This document shows positions 1 to 5,420 of a stretch of 5,420 nt of DNA, in pieces. Source of the stretch: an uncultured Clostridiaceae bacterium (GTDB taxonomy: Bacteria > Bacillota > Clostridia > Lachnospirales > Lachnospiraceae); assembly GCA_949948825.1 (NCBI GenBank), contig CATLIJ010000195.1, forward strand, positions 1 to 5,420. Direction: 5' to 3'. Made by a program: the position numbers and the translations under genes. Position 1 is the first letter of the stretch. Each line of letters opens with the position of its first letter. The notes under the pieces are model-generated. The model searched no databases, was not told the DNA's origin, and saw only the letters and a list, made by a program, of their open reading frames with translations.

Positions 1-2
1 GT

Positions 3-779
3 GGGAGAATCGTCATCATCCCTGTTCATTTGACCATATCCGGGGAGCAATTTCTGATTCTGCGGCTGATAGACTACATGATTTCCTGCCGGAATCCCCG
101 GATAGATGCCATTCTGGCCGCCTTCTCTGGGAATCCCCATATATTCCTCCCGAAAGGCCAGATATAATTCCGTACAGGCGGCGTTGTAATAGGGCAGCAG
201 AAAAATAAGGCCAAGTCCCAGTGTAACCGCTGAAAGAATGTACCATCCAATAAAAGAAAGGTCAAATACAAATACCTTCCACTTATTTCCAGTCATCATC
301 TGCTTGCTCATGGAAAAAACTTCATCCTGGCCCTTTTCTGGAAAATCTGCAACCAGATAAGGAATCATTCGGTATTCATACGATTTTACAATCCCTGGAA
401 ACACAAACAAAAGAGACCATAAAAACTGAAAGATATTACGGAAAATCAGGATTTTTGCAGAGTTTCCGTAATATCCAGATTTGAAACCTGAAAAAATTGT
501 TGACATCGGCGCAGAGCTTCTGTCTTTGATACTCCGCAAATAGTAGTTAATTTCTCCGACTCCCAGGATATCTGCATAAATTCCGTCTACAATGTATCCT
601 AAAAACGGCATTATAGGGGAAAGACAGACACACACCGTTAAAAGTCCGGCGCCGATCAGCCAGGGAATTATGCTTAAGCTTCCCAAAAGCCCCAGGAGTA
701 TTCCGCACAACACTGCATACCAATAATAATTTCTCAGCCCGTTCCAGGCTCTTTTTTTGATTTCTGCCCGAATCCACAT
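3..779 (-). CDS. DUF975 family integral membrane protein, 3' end outside the window
   Basis: The frame is open from an ATG at 779-777 to the left edge and gives 259 residues with no stop, so the C-terminus is missing. The N-terminus MWIRAEIKKRAWNGLRNYYW matches the usual start of DUF975 proteins, which supports this start; a CAGGA ribosome binding site lies 9 bases upstream. Hydrophobic segments lie at about residues 21-51, 53-72, 111-132 and 168-199. The family signature is seen at about 117-140 (FQFLWSLLFVFPGIVKSYEY) and 155-200 (FSMSKQMMTGNKWK, then LSFIGW, TLGLG and PYYNAA). After residue 215 comes a Pro/Gly/Gln/Tyr-rich tail ending in an Asp run (DDDD), probably cytoplasmic. DUF975 proteins are polytopic membrane proteins whose biochemical function is not known to me. 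The gene is divergent from the 113-residue gene and reads in the same direction as rhs, with that gene between them, so it is unlikely to share an operon with rhs. Confidence 0.9.
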   Translation of the reverse strand, partial: MWIRAEIKKRAWNGLRNYYWYAVLCGILLGLLGSLSIIPWLIGAGLLTVCVCLSPIMPFLGYIVDGIYADILGVGEINYYLRSIKDRSSAPMSTIFSGFKSGYYGNSAKILIFRNIFQFLWSLLFVFPGIVKSYEYRMIPYLVADFPEKGQDEVFSMSKQMMTGNKWKVFVFDLSFIGWYILSAVTLGLGLIFLLPYYNAACTELYLAFREEYMGIPREGGQNGIYPGIPAGNHVVYQPQNQKLLPGYGQMNRDDDDSP

Positions 780-788
780 AATTTTATT

Positions 789-793
789 TCCTG
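789..793 (-). promoter_or_regulatory. Ribosome binding site of the DUF975 gene
   Basis: Read on the minus strand the sequence is CAGGA, followed by an A/T-rich 9-base spacer and the ATG at 779-777. It is a moderate Shine-Dalgarno match and supports the MWIRAE start over the out-of-frame GTG at 777-775. No clear minus-strand promoter was found between it and the opposing gene. Confidence 0.55.
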
Positions 794-808
794 TTCTTTC
801 TTTAATGA

Positions 809-837
809 TTGATAACTTTCCTGTTTTCTGATATAGT
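809..837 (+). promoter_or_regulatory. Sigma-A-type promoter of the 113-residue orphan gene
   Basis: TTGATA at 809-814 (-35) and TATAGT at 832-837 (-10) are separated by exactly 17 bases. Each hexamer is close to the consensus TTGACA/TATAAT. Transcription would begin at about 843-845, leaving a leader of roughly 30 bases before the ATG at 875. The TTG at 809, which could otherwise be read as an earlier in-frame start, falls inside the -35 box and so is not a start. The promoter lies in the 95-base spacer between two divergent genes. Confidence 0.7.
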
Positions 838-860
838 AAAAATAATTCGTTGCTTGCCTG

Positions 861-868
861 AAAGGAGG
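861..868 (+). promoter_or_regulatory. Strong ribosome binding site of the orphan gene
   Basis: AAAGGAGG is a near-perfect anti-16S match and lies 6 bases before the ATG at 875. It decides the start of the gene in favour of 875 rather than the in-frame TTG 66 bases upstream. Confidence 0.85.
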
Positions 869-874
869 CGTTTT

Positions 875-1216
875 ATGTTTTTCCATAATAAGAAGAACGA
901 TCCTGTAGCCTGTCCGGTCTCTGTGCTTTTTGAGATCATCCAACAGGATTTAGATATGGGAATTTGCTGTGATATTGACTTCATATATAAAGGAAAGCGG
1001 CACCAGACCGGAGTTTGGGGCGATGACGGCGAAACCAGAACCAATGTAAAATATTATCTGGATAAAGCCGAATTTCTTTCTGTGGAAGATTTAAAGCAAG
1101 CCCCACTCCCTGACCAGACACCCTTCTTCTCTATTACAGAATGGGTCACAGTCAAGGAGTGTGATGGCTGCTATCCCCGCAGCACACCCCTGCTGGAACA
1201 ATATTACCAAGGCTGA
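875..1216 (+). CDS. Small hypothetical protein, 113 residues
   Basis: The protein begins MFFHNKKNDPVACP and ends PLLEQYYQG; I do not recognise its family. It has no signal peptide or membrane segment, so it is probably cytosolic. Five cysteines are visible: one in VACP, two adjacent in GICCDIDF, and a CxxC in KECDGCYP near residue 95. The central stretch (CDIDFIYKGKRHQTGVWGDD) looks like a beta hairpin with Gly/Asp turns, followed by a region with helix-forming potential around EFLSVEDLKQ. The gene has its own promoter and strong ribosome binding site, so it looks truly expressed. It is convergent with rhs, with 56 bases between the two stop codons, and divergent from the DUF975 gene. Its place beside the 3' end of an Rhs gene raises the possibility of an immunity or modulator role, but rhs immunity genes normally follow on the same strand, so this is only a positional guess. 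Confidence 0.8.
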   Translation: MFFHNKKNDPVACPVSVLFEIIQQDLDMGICCDIDFIYKGKRHQTGVWGDDGETRTNVKYYLDKAEFLSVEDLKQAPLPDQTPFFSITEWVTVKECDGCYPRSTPLLEQYYQG

Positions 1217-1232
1217 TGCATTTTGTATGATC

Positions 1233-1252
1233 CTGGTACAATGTTGTGCCAG
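1233..1252. terminator. Hairpin in the convergent gap, possible terminator
   Basis: CTGGTACA and TGTGCCAG form an 8-bp stem with one G-T wobble around an ATGT loop, between the stop codons of the orphan gene (1216) and rhs (1273). The wobble becomes an A-C mismatch on the minus-strand transcript, so the hairpin favours the plus strand. No T-run follows it on either strand, so it does not meet the usual form of an intrinsic terminator. An outer GATGC/GCATC pair (1215-1219 and 1258-1262) could extend it loosely. It is the only stem-loop I could find in this gap. Confidence 0.3.
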
Positions 1253-1272
1253 TCACAGCATCTCTCACCTTT

Positions 1273-4200
1273 CTATCCCTCTGCCATACAAAAGGCATCT
1301 CCCCGGTTTCCACCAAGGGCTTTCATCAGCCAGCTAAAAGCCTGTTCGCCTGCCCGCCCTATGGCCAAGTCTTTTAAAGCCAGCTCGCTCGCCCTCCCTA
1401 TGGCCAGTTCTTTTATCTTCTTCCACCCCTTCTGTGCAATCTGATCCACCAGATGAAGACCTCCATAGGCGATAATGCCTTTTCCGATGGTCTTCCAGGA
1501 AATGTTGACGATCTGACCTTTTGCAGCCTTTGTCATCACCTGCTTCCACACTGCCTGGAAGCTGCCCCGGCCTTTGTTGATGCCTGGAATTTTAATCCAG
1601 TCTCCAGCCTTACCAAACAGATAACCGGAGCCAGCTCCAGTTGCACCGCCTTTTACGGTATTGGCTGCAAGATTTTTCCAGGTATACCCATCTTCTCTTC
1701 GGTACCCTTCCGCTCCGGTCAGCATACTAAGTCCTTCCGAAGTGAATGTCTCTACCGCTCCGGAAGCGGCACCTGCAATCACTTTATTTCCGCCAGATAT
1801 CACAAAAGTGCTTCCATAAGTAAAACCGCCTGTCGCGGTCCCCACATAGCTCTGCCAGGAACTCATCTGGACCCTTCCTGAAACTACAGACTGAACCACA
1901 TCACCAGCGAACTTTGTGGCAAGATTGGCAACAGTCCCCACGATTCCCCCAGCCAGCCATGCCACCACCATACCAGTCGGATCATACCGGTTGATGGGAT
2001 CGCCCATGGCATAGGAGTAGGCATTCATGGTAAGAGGAAGCACTATCATACCTGGAATAAGGTCTTTGCTGATAAATCTCCCTGATTTCATGTCATACTC
2101 ACGGGCGCCTACATGGGCAAATCCGCTGACCGGATCAGGACGGCAGCCTGCATATCCAAAATATGGGCTTCCAGGACCTTTTTCTTCCAGAATGTTTCCA
2201 AAGCTGTCAAAACTTCCAGACGCTGTGACTGCGCCTCCCTTTAAAATACGCAGAGGAGACATCCGCTCATCATTGACAAAATAATGAGTATCATCACAGC
2301 CAACACTGGCCAAAATTCCCCCGTCCCACACCATATTCTGGATATCTACATTTTCTTCCACAGAAAGAAGGTTGTTTGCTGGTTTGGTAATGTCATACCG
2401 ATAACGGGTTTCCCTGAAAGCGGCCCCTTCCTCTGAAACGGATCTTCTCACCTGGTCTCCAAAGCCATTATACTGATAGGACGCGGTTTTCCCTGCCCGC
2501 CTCACACTTTCCAAAAGTCCCTGAGCATTAAATTGCAGGCTTCGGGCCACAGCTCCATTGACCTGCTCCAGCACCAGATTGCCCCGAAGATCATAGGAAA
2601 AAGCATGCTCCCCATCCTTATCCTTCATGGATATCAGCTGATTCAGACGATTGTAGGCATAGGATGCTTCCCTTTCCCCTGCCTTTGAAAAAGTCCGGTT
2701 TCCAAAAGCATCATAGCGGTAAGCCTCCTCCTCTCTGCCATCCTTCCACACAGAGGTCAGACTCCCCACTCCGTTATAATGATACTGGTAAATGCCATTG
2801 TCCTCCATGCCGGACCGTTTCCGGATAATCTGAGTCTTTCGGTTATTTTTGTCATACTCATAGGTCAGGCAGTCCACCAGCTCTCCGCCCTTCTTGTGGA
2901 GAATCTGGGAAATCATCCCAGCTGGATTATACTGATAAAAAATGCTTCCTTCCTCTGGCAGCTTCTTTTCTTTTAGCTTCCCATTGGGATAATAACTATA
3001 AGAAACTGTATCTTCCCCTATGGCGCATTTGGAAAGACGCATAGCTTCATCATATTCATAAGAAATCTCCAGGCCATCCGGGTAAACCATGGATCTTCTT
3101 TCTCCCCGCTCCCCCCATTCGTAGGAAATGGTCTTGTTTTCCGAATCCGTAACAGTCTCCGGACGCCCCATTTGATCTGGCTTTATTTTGGTAATACCCA
3201 GCCAGTCCTCCATCTGGATCAGCTGCTTGAGCGGATTGTAAGACATTTTCACAGACTTGCCGTCCGCAAACTGGTAAGACTTTACCGTGCCGTCTGCATC
3301 ATACTGGCAGCTGGTCACATTACCGTCTGGATCCGTCTTGGAAAGAATCCGGTTGTTTCCATTGTATGTATAAAAAGTCTGATTTCCCTCTGGGTCTGTC
3401 ACCTCCACCAGATTGCCGTTTGCATCATACCGGTAATCCGTGATACGAATATCCTTTTGCTCCCGGTTAAAGGCATTGATCTCGCCACCATCCAAATGCC
3501 CCTTTTCCGGCTGGAGCACCCGCGTCAGCCGACGGCAGGGATCATAGGAAAAATACGTCTCGTTTCCAAGACCGTCTCTCACAGCGGTAATTTCCTGTCC
3601 CCTGTATTGATAACTGGTCTTCACTCCGTTTCCGTCAATAACTGCCGTAATATTGCCCAGTCCGTCATATTCATAGGACTCAGTGAGTCCATTCTCCTGG
3701 CAGGCACATACCACCCGGCCCAGACAGTCATAGGTAAACTGCCACTGGTTCCCGTCCTGGTTGACAATTCGCACCACATTTTCATTGCTGTCATAGAAAA
3801 AGGTCCGGCTGCTTCCATCTGCATAATGCTCAGATTCCAAAAGTCCTCCCGGATAATAAGAATACTCTTCCAGAATACCCATGCCATCAGACACGGTTTT
3901 TAAATTTCCCAAACTGTCATACTCATAAAATTTCTGATACCCGGACCGGTCCTGGGACATGATCATATGACTCATCCAGTCATATTCATAATGCTCTGTA
4001 CTCTCATCCGGATAAATCACAGCTGTCACATTTCCCAAAGCATCATATTCAGCCCGCACCTCCATGCCCACAGGATCGCACACATAATTCGGGCGGTTTA
4101 ATGCGTCATATCCCAGCTGATGAATGCCGCCGTCCGGGTCTTCCCTCCGAATCAGGTTGCCGCAGGCATCATACTCCATACGGTTCACTCCGCCTGCCGG

Positions 4201-5420
4201 GTCCGTCACAGTGGTCAGACGCTGAAGTTTATTGTAGCCATAACAGGTTTTCCCTCCATCTGGCTTTGTGACTGCTGTCACATTCCACATGGTGTCATAT
4301 TCATAGGAGGTCTGGCTTCCGTCCGGCTCTGTGACTCTCACAAGCTTATTCATCTTATTGTATTCTGTGACTGTGACCCCGCCATTTGCATCGGTCATCC
4401 GGACCACATTGCCGCAGGCGTCATACTCGTAAGTCTGACGGTTTCCGGCAGCATCCTGCACCAGAATCAGCTCATCTCCGTCATTGTAATCATAGATGGT
4501 CTCATTTCCCAAAGGATCTATGGTTTTAATAACCTGATTTTGTTCATTGTACTCATAGCGGGTCACACCTCCTGCCGCATTGGTTATGGAGGCCAGATTG
4601 CCCTTTGGATCATAGGTCATGGAAATCCGGCTTTTGTCTGCCCGCTCCCATACAACCGGCTGGCCATATTCATCATACTCATACCGGTCAATCCCGCCTA
4701 TGGCATTTTCTGTCTGAACCTGCAGATTTTGTTCATTATAATCTGCCCTCTGTAAAAGAACTCCATTTAACTGCACCTGACAAATCTGATTTTTCTCATT
4801 GTAGGAAAAGGTCATCTCATCTTCCAGGGCATTGCGGAAGCTTAACATATTTCCTCTGGCATCATAGGAATAATAGCTGGTATTTCCCCGCTTGTCCGTG
4901 GCAGAAATGCGGTTATTGTTCTCATCATATGTATTGACTTCCTCTCCGTCCGAGTAAATAACACGGGTGTTCCGGAGATACTCGTCATGCTCATAAGTCA
5001 CTTCATTTCCATTCTGCTCTGTGACCACCACCTGCCGGTCTTCCTCCTGGTAGCGGTATTCCATGCGCCCGCCGTCTGCAAACTCCTGGCAAACGGTTCT
5101 CCCCTGGCTGTCAAAGGTGTTGACCAGACAGGATATGTCCCTGCCGTTAATAATTTCTGTCAGCCACCCATGCTCCTCATAATGATAGGACGTCTTCCTT
5201 CCCAAAGGATCGATAACCATAGACAGCTGGTTCTGATTCCAGACCTTGGCAGTCTCCCGCCCTGTGGAATCTGCCACCCTCACCTGATGATGGGTGTTGT
5301 CATAGGAAAACTGGTAGAAATTGCCTCTTCGGTCTGTGACCCGGTTTAGCAGGCCGTCCTCTCCATATTCCAGAGTTATGGCACACCCAATTAAATTCTC
5401 CATATGCATCAGACGGCCAG
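1273..5420 (-). CDS. Rhs/WapA-like YD-repeat protein, 5' end outside the window
   Basis: The frame is open from the right edge to a TAG at 1275-1273. The ATG at 5409 is internal: GRL codons run on upstream of it and the sequence continues in repeat style, so the N-terminal domains and true start are missing. Numbering from that Met gives 1,378 residues. Residues 1-160 hold looser YD repeats; 161-601 hold 21 strict 21-residue units; a 39-residue unit at 622-660 carries an 18-residue insert; irregular repeats follow to about 1,050. The Rhs core has GSFDSFGNILEE, GYAGCRPDPVSGFAHVGAREYD, SGRFISKD and DPINRYDPTGM (Asp1143 in DPTG). The 231-residue C-terminal module is rich in Gly/Ala at about 1150-1260, then has GRGSFQAVWKQ from 1280 and two 13-residue LAIGRA repeats at the end. 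In this family the repeats form a shell around a C-terminal effector, used in contact-dependent competition. The C-terminal module resembles, from memory, tails of many clostridial Rhs proteins. No second DPxG lies close downstream. Secretion route is unseen because the N-terminus is absent. Confidence 0.95.
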   Translation of the reverse strand, partial: GRLMHMENLIGCAITLEYGEDGLLNRVTDRRGNFYQFSYDNTHHQVRVADSTGRETAKVWNQNQLSMVIDPLGRKTSYHYEEHGWLTEIINGRDISCLVNTFDSQGRTVCQEFADGGRMEYRYQEEDRQVVVTEQNGNEVTYEHDEYLRNTRVIYSDGEEVNTYDENNNRISATDKRGNTSYYSYDARGNMLSFRNALEDEMTFSYNEKNQICQVQLNGVLLQRADYNEQNLQVQTENAIGGIDRYEYDEYGQPVVWERADKSRISMTYDPKGNLASITNAAGGVTRYEYNEQNQVIKTIDPLGNETIYDYNDGDELILVQDAAGNRQTYEYDACGNVVRMTDANGGVTVTEYNKMNKLVRVTEPDGSQTSYEYDTMWNVTAVTKPDGGKTCYGYNKLQRLTTVTDPAGGVNRMEYDACGNLIRREDPDGGIHQLGYDALNRPNYVCDPVGMEVRAEYDALGNVTAVIYPDESTEHYEYDWMSHMIMSQDRSGYQKFYEYDSLGNLKTVSDGMGILEEYSYYPGGLLESEHYADGSSRTFFYDSNENVVRIVNQDGNQWQFTYDCLGRVVCACQENGLTESYEYDGLGNITAVIDGNGVKTSYQYRGQEITAVRDGLGNETYFSYDPCRRLTRVLQPEKGHLDGGEINAFNREQKDIRITDYRYDANGNLVEVTDPEGNQTFYTYNGNNRILSKTDPDGNVTSCQYDADGTVKSYQFADGKSVKMSYNPLKQLIQMEDWLGITKIKPDQMGRPETVTDSENKTISYEWGERGERRSMVYPDGLEISYEYDEAMRLSKCAIGEDTVSYSYYPNGKLKEKKLPEEGSIFYQYNPAGMISQILHKKGGELVDCLTYEYDKNNRKTQIIRKRSGMEDNGIYQYHYNGVGSLTSVWKDGREEEAYRYDAFGNRTFSKAGEREASYAYNRLNQLISMKDKDGEHAFSYDLRGNLVLEQVNGAVARSLQFNAQGLLESVRRAGKTASYQYNGFGDQVRRSVSEEGAAFRETRYRYDITKPANNLLSVEENVDIQNMVWDGGILASVGCDDTHYFVNDERMSPLRILKGGAVTASGSFDSFGNILEEKGPGSPYFGYAGCRPDPVSGFAHVGAREYDMKSGRFISKDLIPGMIVLPLTMNAYSYAMGDPINRYDPTGMVVAWLAGGIVGTVANLATKFAGDVVQSVVSGRVQMSSWQSYVGTATGGFTYGSTFVISGGNKVIAGAASGAVETFTSEGLSMLTGAEGYRREDGYTWKNLAANTVKGGATGAGSGYLFGKAGDWIKIPGINKGRGSFQAVWKQVMTKAAKGQIVNISWKTIGKGIIAYGGLHLVDQIAQKGWKKIKELAIGRASELALKDLAIGRAGEQAFSWLMKALGGNRGDAFCMAEG
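1330..1407 (-). repeat. Two tandem 39-base (13-residue) LAIGRA repeats at the C-terminus of rhs
   Basis: Residues 1335-1347 read LAIGRASELALKD and residues 1348-1360 read LAIGRAGEQAFSW. The two DNA units match at about 27 of 39 bases, with the strongest identity around CCCTATGGCCA. The pattern is helix-forming with hydrophobic and charged faces and lies just before the final 18 residues. It is probably an old internal duplication in an amphipathic helix. Confidence 0.75.
3607..4929 (-). repeat. Array of 21 perfect-length 21-residue YD repeats in rhs
   Basis: Each unit begins with YD, YN or rarely YY, continues with a variable loop often ending GN, and has a DPxG-like turn about 12-15 residues on. 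Counting residue by residue from Tyr161 (codon 4929-4927) gives 21 units of exactly 21 residues (63 bases) up to Tyr602. The next unit is 20 residues. Two units share a near-identical DNA core (TTGCCGCAGGC at 4157 and 4409 on the plus strand), 252 bases apart, which is exactly four units. The array forms the beta-sheet coil of the Rhs shell in related proteins. Confidence 0.9.

Larger units (their letters stand above)
780..874. other. Divergent intergenic spacer of 95 bases
   Basis: This A/T-rich spacer separates the starts of the DUF975 gene (minus) and the orphan gene (plus). It contains the plus-strand promoter and both ribosome binding sites listed separately. On the minus strand I saw only weak -10-like strings (TACTAT at about 833-838) with no matching -35 box, so the leftward promoter is not assigned. 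No operator-like inverted repeat stands out. Confidence 0.6.

Noticed and set aside
547..777. A minus-strand GTG-started open frame overlapping the DUF975 gene start
   Set aside because: It is out of frame with the DUF975 frame, which matches a known family throughout and has the better start.
781..860. A minus-strand promoter for the DUF975 gene
   Set aside because: TACTAT-like -10 strings exist but no -35 box stands at a suitable distance, so I did not assign one.
809..874. Extension of the orphan gene upstream to a TTG at 809
   Set aside because: The TTG is part of the -35 box and the AAAGGAGG site sits just before the ATG at 875, so the extra 22 codons are not translated.
1223..1444. 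A short plus-strand open frame after the orphan gene
   Set aside because: It overlaps the 3' end of rhs in antisense and lacks a ribosome binding site; the rhs reading frame is clearly the coding one.
3172..3903. A 243-codon plus-strand open frame across the rhs gene
   Set aside because: It lies wholly antisense to the YD repeats, has no ribosome binding site I could see, and its low-complexity Ile/Val/Leu-rich translation is what the reverse of YD-repeat codons gives.
4120..4755. A 211-codon plus-strand open frame with hydrophobic periodic sequence
   Set aside because: The periodicity is 21 codons and mirrors the YD repeats on the other strand. It is a shadow, not a membrane protein gene.
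3607..4929. CRISPR-like regular repeat
   Set aside because: The 63-base periodicity is in coding phase and encodes YD repeats; there are no identical repeats with unique spacers.
5401..5409. ATG codons near the right edge as the true start of rhs
   Set aside because: The frame continues upstream (GRL codons) in typical repeat style and no ribosome binding site is visible before the ATGs, so the gene runs past the window.

Overview
The window fits a gut-type, low-to-moderate GC Firmicute, most likely a clostridial or Lachnospiraceae-like bacterium. This is inferred from the pairing of a DUF975 membrane protein with a giant YD-repeat Rhs/WapA-like protein, the strong AAAGGAGG ribosome binding site and a sigma-A-type promoter. 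No marker gene fixes the genus.

Layout: (1) 3-779, minus strand: most of a DUF975-family integral membrane protein whose C-terminal end leaves the window at base 1. (2) 780-874: a 95-base divergent spacer holding a good promoter and ribosome binding site for the rightward gene and a plausible ribosome binding site for the leftward gene. (3) 875-1216, plus strand: a 113-residue orphan protein with a CxxC motif and no recognised family. (4) 1217-1272: a short convergent gap with an 8-bp hairpin. (5) 1273-5420, minus strand: the C-terminal 1,382 or so residues of an Rhs/YD-repeat protein whose N-terminal part lies beyond base 5420. About three quarters of the window is this one gene.

The Rhs part contains a very regular array of 21 consecutive 21-residue YD units, a less regular set of repeats, an Rhs core ending in DPTGM, and a 231-residue C-terminal domain that should be the effector or tail module. 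That domain has a Gly/Ala-rich stretch, a GRGSFQ-type segment and two tandem 13-residue LAIGRA repeats. It shows no nuclease, deaminase or ADP-ribosyltransferase motif that I recognise.

How the genes work together: no gene on the same strand directly follows rhs where an immunity gene would be expected. The only small gene next to its 3' end is the convergent 113-residue orphan, which makes it the positional candidate for an immunity or regulatory partner, though this is only an inference. I see no RNA genes, CRISPR arrays, insertion sequences, riboswitches or attachment sites. I did not find a clearly undescribed system. The most interesting part is the unexplained Rhs C-terminal domain together with the convergent orphan.
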